Of a DNA stretch of 64,000 nucleotides, positions 26,384-34,841 are shown piece after piece (positions within the stretch are counted from its first letter, which is position 1; every line of letters starts with the position of its first letter). This stretch comes from RUG14223 sp051881075 (GTDB lineage Bacteria > Bacillota > Clostridia > Oscillospirales > Acutalibacteraceae): positions 1-64,000 of the forward strand of contig JBJEPE010000004.1 in NCBI GenBank assembly GCA_051881075.1, read 5' to 3'. Below the pieces are notes generated by a model. It was not told where the DNA came from. It did no database searches and worked only from the letters and a program-made list of their open reading frames with translations. The position numbers and the translations under genes were made by a program.

Positions 26384-27658
26384 TTATTTCGGAAATATTA
26401 TACTTATTTTAGTGCCATGCTCAAGTACGCTCTCAATATCTATAGTGGCCTTATGATATGCGGCACCATGCTTTACTATCGAAAGCCCCAGTCCTGTACC
26501 GCCCAATTCCTTTGAGTGACTTTTGTCTACTCTGTAGAAGCGTTCAAATATACGCTGAAGCTCAGATGACGGGATTCCTATGCCCGTGTCTGCAACACTC
26601 AGGGTAACATTTTCGTCTGATTCTTCTATGGTGATATATACTTTACCGTCAGGAATATTATACTTGACTGCATTATCGCACAGATTATACACTATATCGT
26701 TTAAAATGCGTTCTGAGCCGTTTATTGTTGTATGCTCACCTCTTATTGAAAATGTTATATTCTTAATTTCTGCGGCGTTTTCAAGCCGTTTAATGATACC
26801 TGAGCAGACATCATACAGGTCCACTTGGGTATTATTTTCTTTAATAGTGCTGTTATCAAGCTGAGAAAGCTTTATAATATCGCCCACAAGCGATATAAGC
26901 CGTTGCGCCTCGTCATAAATTTTACCTGAAAAACGCTGTACGTCCTCAGGTGCAACCATACTCTGACTCATAATCTCTGCATATCCGGAGATAGATGTCA
27001 GCGGGGTTTTTAGTTCATGAGATACATTTGCGGTAAACTCCTGCCTTAGCTTATCTATTTGAGCGTGTTCTTCATTCAGCTCACACAGTTGCTTGTGAAT
27101 TTGTTTATTTTGATCTTTTATGCGCTGTATAAGAGGTTGCAATTCAACGTAAACATCTCGCTCATCCGGAGTTTCCAAATCAATTTTATTTATAGGATCG
27201 GTAATTTTACTGGATAATGTAAACGCTATTAGAATTGAAATCAAAATTACGATATTGAAAACAGCGATGATCGTATAAAAAAGCTCAGATAAAAGCTCTG
27301 AAAAAGAAGACTTGGTTTTATAAGCGTATACCTTATATGAGTGCCCGTTGTTTAAATCAATATTAAATCCGCTATCGCCTGCGTTTACTATTACATTATC
27401 CGGCGCATTTATCTGATATGTTATTTTTAAATTTTCGTCTGCGATTACTACGTAAGTATTTGGTGATAATTCAATATCGTCTATAAAATCAATGCCGAAT
27501 TTATTTATACCAGAAGCAATAAATCTGGCGTCGTTGTTGGCATATTCTTTATCTCGATCAGAGCAATATCCGTATAATACCGTAAAAACAGCAAGAAAGC
27601 AAAGGGTAAATACCGCCATAGACAGCACAAAGGTAAGTTTAAAAAGCTTAGCTTTCAT
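26384..27658 (-). CDS. Sensor histidine kinase, PhoR-like
   Basis: 424 residues from ATG 27658 (MKAKLFKLTFVLSMAVF), 8 nt after GGAGG; the longer in-frame start at 27673 lacks a site. First membrane segment about residues 7-28, an extracytoplasmic domain of about 90 residues, second membrane segment about 128-150, then a short HAMP-like linker and coiled coil. The HisKA box is TANVSHELKTPLTSISGYAEIM, with the phosphorylated His. HATPase blocks are present: N (DIVYNLCDNAVKYN), G1 (ADTGIGIP), F (IFERFYRVDKSHSKELGG) and G2 (GTGLGLSIVKH). It overlaps the upstream response regulator by 11 bp, so the two are coupled. The signal is unknown; nothing phosphate-specific is nearby. Confidence 0.92.
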   Translation of the reverse strand: MKAKLFKLTFVLSMAVFTLCFLAVFTVLYGYCSDRDKEYANNDARFIASGINKFGIDFIDDIELSPNTYVVIADENLKITYQINAPDNVIVNAGDSGFNIDLNNGHSYKVYAYKTKSSFSELLSELFYTIIAVFNIVILISILIAFTLSSKITDPINKIDLETPDERDVYVELQPLIQRIKDQNKQIHKQLCELNEEHAQIDKLRQEFTANVSHELKTPLTSISGYAEIMSQSMVAPEDVQRFSGKIYDEAQRLISLVGDIIKLSQLDNSTIKENNTQVDLYDVCSGIIKRLENAAEIKNITFSIRGEHTTINGSERILNDIVYNLCDNAVKYNIPDGKVYITIEESDENVTLSVADTGIGIPSSELQRIFERFYRVDKSHSKELGGTGLGLSIVKHGAAYHKATIDIESVLEHGTKISIIFPK

Positions 27659-28331
27659 CGCTGTTACCTCCAATTTTATAGCCTATTCCACGCACGGTTT
27701 CTATTAAATCGCCTGCCTCGCCAAGCTTCTGACGTAATGTTCTTATATGAACGTCTACGGTACGGCTTTCGCCGTCAAAGTCGTATCCCCATATCTCATT
27801 CAAAAGCTTATCACGTGTAAGAACAACGCCGCGGTTATTCAGCAGATAACACAGCATAGAAAACTCCTTATATGTAAGGTTTACATCCTTACCGTCTACA
27901 CGGACGATGTGCTTAGAGGTGCAGACATACAGCTTGCCTATACGGTAATCGTCATCACTTTTACTCTCTTCAGTACGGCGTAAAAGTGCCTTGACCCTTG
28001 CGACAAGTTCCAGCATACCGAACGGCTTGGTTATATAATCGTCAGCACCGTTGTCAAGCCCTATTACCTTGTCAAATTCTCCGGATTTAGCTGTAACTAT
28101 TATGATTGGTATCTTGCGAGTAGAGCTTGATGAACGTAGCTTTTTAAGTATAGTCATACCGTCCTCTTGCGGTAACATGAGGTCAAGCAGAATGAGCGAC
28201 GGTAACTGCTCGTTTATAGCTTTCCAAAATTCCGACGGGCGAGAAAAGCCAACTGCGTCAAGTCCACTGTTTATCAATGTATATGTGACCAGTTCACGGA
28301 TATTGGCGTCATCCTCTATAAGGTATATCAT
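27648..28331 (-). CDS. OmpR/PhoB-family response regulator
   Basis: 227 residues from ATG 28331 (MIYLIEDDANIRELVTYTL) with a GAGGTG ribosome site 6-7 nt upstream; a GTG three codons earlier overlaps that site. The receiver domain has the acidic pair EDD, the phosphorylated Asp in LILLDLMLPQEDG, the Thr in IIIVTAKSG and the Lys in YITKPF. The C-terminal winged helix has LTYKEFSMLCYLLNNRGVVLTRDKLLNEIWGYDFDGESRTVDVHIRTLRQKLGE split over about residues 145-200. It precedes its kinase in one transcript from the promoter at 28365-28393. Confidence 0.93.
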   Translation of the reverse strand: MIYLIEDDANIRELVTYTLINSGLDAVGFSRPSEFWKAINEQLPSLILLDLMLPQEDGMTILKKLRSSSSTRKIPIIIVTAKSGEFDKVIGLDNGADDYITKPFGMLELVARVKALLRRTEESKSDDDYRIGKLYVCTSKHIVRVDGKDVNLTYKEFSMLCYLLNNRGVVLTRDKLLNEIWGYDFDGESRTVDVHIRTLRQKLGEAGDLIETVRGIGYKIGGNSDES

Positions 28332-28364
28332 AATTTGCACCTCTTGGATTTTACTTATATTATA

Positions 28365-28393
28365 ATAGTAACATGATATTAAAAGGATGTCAA
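28365..28393 (-). promoter_or_regulatory. Promoter of the two-component operon
   Basis: On the minus strand, TTGACA (complement of 28388-28393), 17-nt spacer, TACTAT (complement of 28365-28370). The start would fall about 25 nt before the regulator ATG. The rest of the 301-bp divergent spacer (28332-28632) is AT-rich; I see no clear operator or strong promoter for the plus-strand gene. Confidence 0.7.
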
Positions 28394-28632
28394 GTGCATA
28401 AATTATCTTAACTAAGTTATTATGAGTGGATTTACAATTCTAAAAATTTATTTTAAAATAGAGTACTAATTTTACTGAAATTTAATGTTGATGTAATAAC
28501 ATCCGTAAATTCGTTGAAAATATAATGCTTAGTTACTATAAAAATATTAGTAAAATAGTTTTTGCGTAATACTTGAATTTTTGTGTAGAAAATGGTAAAA
28601 TCACAGTAATTAAAAATAAGGGTGTGATACCT

Positions 28633-30489
28633 TTGCGAAGAATTATTTGCTTGCTGCTTAGCTTTTGCATTTTGTTTATATCATCATTATCCGTAGTTTT
28701 TGCGCTGGAGGAAGGCGATAAATTACCGTCAGGCATTGCATTTGATGAGCTTGAGGACAAAATAGATGAATATGTTTCGGCCCATAAAGATGCAACTGCG
28801 GCTATGTCTGTAGCTGTCTTTAACAAAAATGAGATTATCACTCAAAAGTACTACGGTTATGCGGATATTGAGAATAATATACAAAACGATATGGGTACTG
28901 TAATGGAGTGGGGTTCTTGCTCTAAGATACTTGTTTGGGTAAGCGTTATGCAGTTGGTTGAAATAGGTAAAATTGACTTGGACGAAAATATATTTGCTTA
29001 TTTGCCGTCGCATTTTTTAACTAAGCTTAAATATGACGATGCGATAACCATGCGTAACCTAATGCACCATAACGCAGGTTGGCAGGATGTTATAACGGAT
29101 ATAATGATAAAACCGGAAAATGCTCTTGACTATCATTATAATTTAGAGCAGGCATTGCGTGAAACCGAGCCTGAACAAATATACAGACCGGGTGAAGTTA
29201 CAGCTTATTCAAACTGGGGTGCGGCGTTGGCGGCTTATATTGTTGAATGTGTTACAAAAACAGACTTTTCACAATATGTGTATAATCATATTTTCAGAAG
29301 GCTTGGTATGGATGAAACATCATTGAGCGTAGATTTGACCGATAATATGTGGGTCGAGGAAAGACGCCATCTGCTTAAGTGCTATGAAGAAGTTGACGGA
29401 GAAAACCGGCCGCTTGGTGAAAGCTTCTATTATATTCCATTGTATCCTGCCGGGATGTGTACCGGTACATTGGCTGATTTTATTAAGTTTGCACAGGCTC
29501 TTATACCTCAGGAAGGAGCTAAAACACGGCTGTTCAAATATAGCAGTTCACTTAAAAAGCTTTTTTCGGTGACTGATTTTATGGAGGATAACACACTCCC
29601 ACGGTTTGCATACGGAATGTTAGCAATGAATTACGGGAAAACCGTATACGGACATTCAGGAAATACATTGGGATGCTCCAGTACGCTTCTTATAGAGCCT
29701 GAAAGCGGTATTGGCGCTGTTGTTATGACTAATCAAAGCCAAGAAGTATATTACAATAGGCTTATGCTTCAGGATTTGGTTTTCGGAAAATATAATACGG
29801 AAAAAAGTGAGAATATATCCGATAAACTGAAAGAAGGCTATTATCTTAATCTTAGAACCTGCACAGACGGGCCGCTTAAGCTTTATAGTTTATTCAGTTT
29901 GATGAAAATTGAGCAAACCGGAGATTATACATATAGTGATATTAAATCTGATTATACATTTGAGCAAATAAGTGAACATAATTTAGTTACAAATGAAGGT
30001 CTTGCAGTACATTATTATAACGATGGGGAAAAGGATATACTGCAAATGCCCGTATCAGACTGTGTAAGAGTGAGTGCCTTTTATGTCTTTGCATCATATG
30101 GCTTGCTTGTGCTGTTCTTTGCACTCGGAATATACGGTGCAGATGTATTGATAATGTTCATTATAAGTACTGTAAAAAGCAGAAAGACTTCAATTTTCGA
30201 GGTCATAAGAATGGTATGTTCACTTGCTATGCTGATTGTACCATTGAATACCGTATTCTGTTTTGTAAGGCTTGTTGACTATGATATTAACATGGGACAA
30301 CTAAGAACGGCGGCGATAATCAACTTTGCATCTATGATAATTATATTGTTATCTGCGATAATTACCGGAATATTCTTTAAGAAATTGCCAAAGCGTAAGC
30401 ATGGCAGAAAGGCGTTTATAGCAACAGCCGTATGCGGATTATGTATGGTGCTTATAATGCTGTACTTTGATTTATACGTTTTTTGGTGA
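28633..30489 (+). CDS. Beta-lactamase-fold serine hydrolase (PBP4*/class C-like) with C-terminal membrane domain
   Basis: I take TTG 28633 as the start: AAGGGTG lies 9 nt upstream and it opens a signal peptide (RRIICLLLSFCILFISSLSVVFA). An ATG at 28573 would put a hydrophilic leader before it. About 618 residues. The Beta-lactamase (PF00144) motifs are visible: SxxK in GSCSKILVW, YxN in TAYSNWGAALA and HxG in YGHSGNTLG. The last 140 residues hold about four membrane helices, so the catalytic domain is tethered outside the cell. Related proteins act on D-Ala peptides, esters or peptides; a resistance role cannot be claimed. It is divergent from the two-component operon and might be a target. 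Confidence 0.85.
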   Translation: MRRIICLLLSFCILFISSLSVVFALEEGDKLPSGIAFDELEDKIDEYVSAHKDATAAMSVAVFNKNEIITQKYYGYADIENNIQNDMGTVMEWGSCSKILVWVSVMQLVEIGKIDLDENIFAYLPSHFLTKLKYDDAITMRNLMHHNAGWQDVITDIMIKPENALDYHYNLEQALRETEPEQIYRPGEVTAYSNWGAALAAYIVECVTKTDFSQYVYNHIFRRLGMDETSLSVDLTDNMWVEERRHLLKCYEEVDGENRPLGESFYYIPLYPAGMCTGTLADFIKFAQALIPQEGAKTRLFKYSSSLKKLFSVTDFMEDNTLPRFAYGMLAMNYGKTVYGHSGNTLGCSSTLLIEPESGIGAVVMTNQSQEVYYNRLMLQDLVFGKYNTEKSENISDKLKEGYYLNLRTCTDGPLKLYSLFSLMKIEQTGDYTYSDIKSDYTFEQISEHNLVTNEGLAVHYYNDGEKDILQMPVSDCVRVSAFYVFASYGLLVLFFALGIYGADVLIMFIISTVKSRKTSIFEVIRMVCSLAMLIVPLNTVFCFVRLVDYDINMGQLRTAAIINFASMIIILLSAIITGIFFKKLPKRKHGRKAFIATAVCGLCMVLIMLYFDLYVFW

Positions 30490-30496
30490 TAAAAAT

Positions 30497-30536
30497 AACC
30501 ACTGTAAGACCCGTTTACAGTGGTTTTTGCTTTTTA
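30497..30536. terminator. Bidirectional terminator between convergent genes
   Basis: Perfect stem AACCACTGTAA/TTACAGTGGTT (30497-30507 and 30515-30525) followed by TTTTGCTTTTT, with A-rich sequence on the other side. It serves the serine hydrolase and metH. Confidence 0.9.
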
Positions 30537-32903
30537 TCAACACCCAAATACTTCACGTGCGATGTCTACTGAGCATTTGGCATTTTCTGAGTAATAATCA
30601 GCGCCTATGGATTTGGCGTAATCTTCGGTAACTACTGCACCGCCGACCATTACCTTGCAGTCAACGTTGTTTTCTCTGAGCAAACGTATGGCTTCTTCCA
30701 TAGACTTTAGTGTAGTAGTCATAAGCGCTGAAAGTCCGACAAGTTTTATGTCAAGCTCAATAGCTGTACGCACTATCTTCATGCTGTCAACGTCCTTGCC
30801 GAGGTCAATTACAGTATATCCGTAGTTTTCAAGCAAAACTTTAACTATATTTTTGCCTATGTCATGGATATCTCCCTTAACAGTTGCAAGAATAATTTTT
30901 CCTTTGCTTATACTGCCCGACGACGTAGCCGAAAGATGCTTTTTGATTACGTCAAATGCCGCTTGTGCCGTAGTGGCCGACATAATAAGTTGCGGTAGAA
31001 ATGTTTTGCCGCTCTCAAAATCTGCTCCTACCTTATCAAGTGCGGGAATAAGATACATATCAACTATTTGCATTGAGTCGGTCGTTTCAAGCATTTGCTG
31101 TGTAAGCTGTGCCGCCTCAGTCTTATATCCTCCTATGATTGCGGAGGTTAAATCTATACTGGAAGTATTAGTAGGTTTGTTTATTACAGTATTGCTTATG
31201 TTTGCATATGAATTGATATATTCAATTGAGCCTGCGTCGCTGCCGTTAAGTACTCTGAAAGCTCTGACAGCAGACGCCATGGCGTTATCGTTTGGATTCA
31301 TTATAGGTAAATCAAGACCAAGAGTCATTGCGGCGGTTAAAAATGTGCTGTTAAGTTTTTCTCTTGACGGTAAACCAAAGGAAATGTTTGAAACACCCAA
31401 AACAGTTTTACATTTGTATTTCTGTTTTATAGTGTGTAGAGCGTTCAAGGTTTCAAAAACGGCATCTTGCTCTGCTGATACGGTTAAGGTAAGACAATCA
31501 ACGAAAATATCCTGTTCCGGAATACCTAATGCAGTTGCTCTTGATATGATTTTTTCTGCAATTTTTAAACGTTCAGCGCAGGTTTTGGGGATTCCGTTTT
31601 CATCAAGGGTGAGCGCAACTACAGCCGCACCGTATTTTTTAACAAGCGGTAGTATGCTGTTAAGTGATTCCTCTTTACCGTTTACAGAGTTTACTATGGC
31701 CTTACCGCTGTATCTTCTGAGTGTCGCCTCAATAACATCAGGTGATGAGGAATCTATCTGAATAGGAGCATCTACAACACATTGCAGTTCTTTAAGAACG
31801 TCAAGCATTAATGATTTTTCATCAACACCGGGTATTCCTACGTTGAGATCAAGTATTTCTGCACCTGCGTCAACCTGTTCTGTGGCTTGTCGCAGAATGT
31901 AATCTATGTTGTGATTTACAAGTGCTTCTTTGAGTATCTTTTTTCCTGTAGGGTTAAGCCGTTCTCCTATTATGGTAGGACGGTTAATAATTACAGTTTT
32001 AGTAGAACTGCACACGGCGCATGGTATGTCGTGTTTGTCTGTATTGGGAGATTTTGATGCAAGCTTATTAGATATTGCCCTGATAAAATCCGGTGTAGTA
32101 CCGCAACATCCGCCTGTAATGCGAATGCCCAGTGGAATAAGGTCTGCGATTTGCTCAGCAAATTTTTCGGCTGTAATGCTATATGCACCTGTTTTAGGGT
32201 CAGGCAAACCTGCATTCGGCTTTACGACTATAGGCAGATATGTGTATTTTGAAAGCTCCTCGATAAGCGGATACATTTCATCTGCGCCAAGCGAGCAGTT
32301 TATACCCAAGGCATCAACACCGAGTCCTTGTAGTGTGAGAGCGGCGGCTGATACTGAGCAACCTGTAAATGTACGCATATTTTTTTCAAACGACATGGTA
32401 CAGATTATAGGAAGATCGGAGTTTTCTTTGGCCGCAAGCACTGCCGCACGTATTTCTGTAAGGTCGGTCATGGTTTCAATTACTATCAGGTCGGCATCCT
32501 TGCCGGCGATTATCTGTTCTTTAAATACATCATATGCCTCATCAAAGCTGAAATATCCGGTAGGCTCTAGCAGTTGCCCTGTAGAGCCTACGTCAAGTGC
32601 AACAAGTGCGTTTGTTCCCTGACAGGCAGTACGCGCGTTTTTAACACCGGCGGTTACTAATTGTTCTACGCTGTAGGTGCTGTTTTTAATTTTACAGGCA
32701 TTTGCTCCGAAAGTATTTGTATAAATAATGTCTGAGCCTGCATCAATAAATGACCTGTGAATAGCAATAATCGCATCAGGATTTGTTATATTCAGTTCTT
32801 CAGGCACTCCGTCTGTTTGTAGACCGCTTTTTTGAATAGCAGTACCCATACCGCCATCCAGTATTATAAAATTTTTTTGTAGCATTAGTTCTTTAAAGTT
32901 CAT
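30537..32903 (-). CDS. metH: Cobalamin-dependent methionine synthase lacking the activation domain
   Basis: 788 residues. Order: homocysteine-binding domain with the zinc ligands (INCSLG near residue 200 and RITGGCCGTTPDF near 268-280); methyltetrahydrofolate (pterin-binding) domain starting IIGERLNPTGKK and containing DLNVGIPGVDE and PIQIDSSSPDVIEATL; cobalamin cap helices; and the B12 domain with the lower-ligand motif DIHDIGKNIV (about residue 683) plus the later GGAVV and GADYYSENA. E. coli MetH has about 1227 residues; the missing part is the C-terminal AdoMet/reactivation domain, supplied by the next gene upstream (32974-33564). Last gene of the metF operon, ending at a strong terminator. 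Confidence 0.95.
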   Translation of the reverse strand: MNFKELMLQKNFIILDGGMGTAIQKSGLQTDGVPEELNITNPDAIIAIHRSFIDAGSDIIYTNTFGANACKIKNSTYSVEQLVTAGVKNARTACQGTNALVALDVGSTGQLLEPTGYFSFDEAYDVFKEQIIAGKDADLIVIETMTDLTEIRAAVLAAKENSDLPIICTMSFEKNMRTFTGCSVSAAALTLQGLGVDALGINCSLGADEMYPLIEELSKYTYLPIVVKPNAGLPDPKTGAYSITAEKFAEQIADLIPLGIRITGGCCGTTPDFIRAISNKLASKSPNTDKHDIPCAVCSSTKTVIINRPTIIGERLNPTGKKILKEALVNHNIDYILRQATEQVDAGAEILDLNVGIPGVDEKSLMLDVLKELQCVVDAPIQIDSSSPDVIEATLRRYSGKAIVNSVNGKEESLNSILPLVKKYGAAVVALTLDENGIPKTCAERLKIAEKIISRATALGIPEQDIFVDCLTLTVSAEQDAVFETLNALHTIKQKYKCKTVLGVSNISFGLPSREKLNSTFLTAAMTLGLDLPIMNPNDNAMASAVRAFRVLNGSDAGSIEYINSYANISNTVINKPTNTSSIDLTSAIIGGYKTEAAQLTQQMLETTDSMQIVDMYLIPALDKVGADFESGKTFLPQLIMSATTAQAAFDVIKKHLSATSSGSISKGKIILATVKGDIHDIGKNIVKVLLENYGYTVIDLGKDVDSMKIVRTAIELDIKLVGLSALMTTTLKSMEEAIRLLRENNVDCKVMVGGAVVTEDYAKSIGADYYSENAKCSVDIAREVFGC

Positions 32904-32973
32904 AGAATAACACCCCGGTGGGAAATAAATTTATAAGAGTTAAGATTAAATAAAAATTGAATTATTTAAATAA

Positions 32974-33564
32974 TTATTGATTCTTTAAGCCGATAACTGC
33001 AATTACCGACTTTGATGGTACCATCATATAGCTTTCATTTACAAAAAGTCCTATATTTTTCTGAGTATTGAGTAAATCCGATAAGCTTTTTTGCATTAAA
33101 ATATCAAAATCACCGTATCCGGGACTATAACGTGTTGTCATAGAAGCGTTGGGATACAACTTCTTTATCTCAAGCTCCGATAAGTCGCAAACCTGCTCTA
33201 TAAGCGCACTTGCAAGGCTATCTGCCATAAGTGCCTTCTTCATATCTGTCAACTGTAATAATTTGATATATTTATCAACTTTGAAAGATATAGTACACGC
33301 CATCAAAATAATTTCGTTACAAGATAAAAGGTGATTTTTTATATCTTCTCCGCATAGATTTATTGATGTTCCATCAAGTAAAATTCCTTCTTCGCAGAAA
33401 GAGATACTATATTTTTTATAGCAATACATAGGGGAATATAAGGACAAAAGTTCTTTTTCTATTTCAGACATTTCGGACATAAGATCAAGTGTTTTTCCGC
33501 CTTTTACTCCCATATATCCAAGCGCTTCAAATTTATTTATTTTATCTATTTTAAACATTGTCAT
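32974..33564 (-). CDS. Stand-alone methionine synthase activation domain-like protein
   Basis: 196 residues. Its C-terminal half contains TTRYSPGYGDFDILMQKSLSDLL and NESYMMVPSKSVIAVIG. These match the AdoMet-binding reactivation region of MetH (the RxSPGY-type motif and the later S-MxPxxSVSG-like motif). Such separate domains occur in anaerobes whose MetH is truncated, where they reductively remethylate cob(II)alamin. Here it lies 70 bp upstream of such a truncated metH and its ATG overlaps the metF stop (ATGA), so all three genes are one operon and the assignment is well supported by context. Confidence 0.85.
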   Translation of the reverse strand: MTMFKIDKINKFEALGYMGVKGGKTLDLMSEMSEIEKELLSLYSPMYCYKKYSISFCEEGILLDGTSINLCGEDIKNHLLSCNEIILMACTISFKVDKYIKLLQLTDMKKALMADSLASALIEQVCDLSELEIKKLYPNASMTTRYSPGYGDFDILMQKSLSDLLNTQKNIGLFVNESYMMVPSKSVIAVIGLKNQ

Positions 33565-34424
33565 TTAAGTAAACCTGCTATGCTTTCTGTTATTTTTTTG
33601 GCAACGTATGGATTATTCATGGTATAAAGGTGTATTCCGTCCACTCCGCTTGACAGCAAATCAACTATTTGATCAACTGCATAAGCTATACCTGCGTCAC
33701 GCAAGGCTTCGGGATTATTCTCGTATTTTTGCATAATTCTACTGAACTTTCTCGGTAAGCTTGCACCGCAAAGCGATACCATACGTTCTATCTGTTTGCG
33801 ATTGGTAACCGGCATTATGCCTGCCTCGACAGGTACATTTATACCTGCGATAGCCAGTTTTTCTCTGAATCGATAAAAGCTCTCATTATCAAAGAATAGC
33901 TGAGATATCAGGTGACTTACGCCTGCATCAATTTTTTTCTTTAGATTTATAATGTCTGTTACGGCGTCCGGTGCCTCAAGGTGAGTTTCCGGATAGCAAG
34001 CGCCCATAATGCAAAAGTCGCCGTTTTCCTTTATGAATTTAACCAAGTCGCTGGCATATTTAAAGTCATTGGCAATAGGGTAGTCAGGGTTTACGTCACC
34101 CCTGAGTGCCAATATGTTGCTGATACCGTTAGCTTTAAATTCATCTAGGATTTTTAGAATGTCCTCTTTTGTGTTATTTATGCAGGTTAAATGAGCTACG
34201 GATTCTATGCCGTAGATTTCTCGGATATCTTTAGCAATTTTACAGGTGGAATGGGTGTTTTTACCGCCGCCTGCTCCGTACGTAACGCTGATGAAATCAG
34301 GGGATAGGCCTTGCAATTCATCTAATGTTCTGTAAATTGTTTCTATTGGGCTTGTTTTTTTAGGAGGAAAAATTTCAAATGAGAAAATAGGCTTTCCGTT
34401 TTCCTCTCTGTCAGAGATTTTCAT
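33561..34424 (-). CDS. metF: Methylenetetrahydrofolate reductase
   Basis: FAD-containing TIM-barrel enzyme making 5-methyl-THF for MetH. 287 residues, standard bacterial length. FSFEIFPPKKTSPIETIYRTL at the N-terminus holds the catalytic Glu. SVTYGAGG (about 53), VAHLTCINNTKEDI (about 85), NILALRGDVNP (about 112), FCIMGACYPETHLEAP (about 147), LISQLFFDNESFYRF (about 180) and VEAGIMPVTN (about 210) are all family motifs. First gene of the operon. I see no SAM riboswitch in the 417-bp upstream spacer (34425-34841). Confidence 0.96.
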   Translation of the reverse strand: MKISDREENGKPIFSFEIFPPKKTSPIETIYRTLDELQGLSPDFISVTYGAGGGKNTHSTCKIAKDIREIYGIESVAHLTCINNTKEDILKILDEFKANGISNILALRGDVNPDYPIANDFKYASDLVKFIKENGDFCIMGACYPETHLEAPDAVTDIINLKKKIDAGVSHLISQLFFDNESFYRFREKLAIAGINVPVEAGIMPVTNRKQIERMVSLCGASLPRKFSRIMQKYENNPEALRDAGIAYAVDQIVDLLSSGVDGIHLYTMNNPYVAKKITESIAGLLK

Positions 34425-34841
34425 ATTTAAGCACCCCTTAAAAATCGATTAAAAAAGTCATTTAAATTATATTAAAACACATTTGTTCAATTAAATCAAG
34501 CGTAAAGCAGTGTATTTATTAAATAAATCCATGTTTATGGTAACATTATTTGAGAGAAAGCGATATCATATATGATGTGTAGTGAATATATGTGGTGACA
34601 AATATGTAACTTGTGATTACAATTTGCTTATATTACCTGATTAACAGCAAATAATGTATGAAAGTTTAAAAAAAATTTTAGAAATAGATTTACAAAAGTA
34701 AATTATTGTGATAGACTATATTAGTAAAAAAGGCGGAAGTATGCCCTTTTTTAGAAAACTGTAATCGCAAACAGTTTTCTAAGGTCGGTTTACATCTGCT
34801 GAATTATAATTTTTGAAAATGAAAGAAAGGAGTAGACGATA
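34425..34841. promoter_or_regulatory. 417-bp spacer between metF and the giant adhesin gene
   Basis: AT-rich divergent spacer. It holds the leader hairpin at 34751-34782, a possible plus-strand promoter (TTTACA 34689-34694, 17 nt, TAGACT 34712-34717) and an AAAGGAG ribosome site before ATG 34842. I see no recognisable riboswitch. Confidence 0.45.
34751..34782 (+). promoter_or_regulatory. 12-bp leader hairpin with AATCGCAA loop upstream of the adhesin gene
   Basis: Perfect stem TTAGAAAACTGT/ACAGTTTTCTAA around the 8-nt loop AATCGCAA, 60 bp before the adhesin ATG. No T-run follows, so it is not an ordinary terminator. The loop and the adjoining bases (CGCAAACAGT) are the same as in the hairpin array that begins after the adhesin stop codon. 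Confidence 0.75.

Noticed and set aside
28633..30489. Antibiotic-resistance beta-lactamase
   Set aside because: The fold motifs are shared by many esterases and peptidases, and the membrane-tailed architecture is not that of a secreted class C resistance enzyme.
34425..34841. SAM or cobalamin riboswitch upstream of metF
   Set aside because: No characteristic core motifs were found on the minus strand of this spacer.
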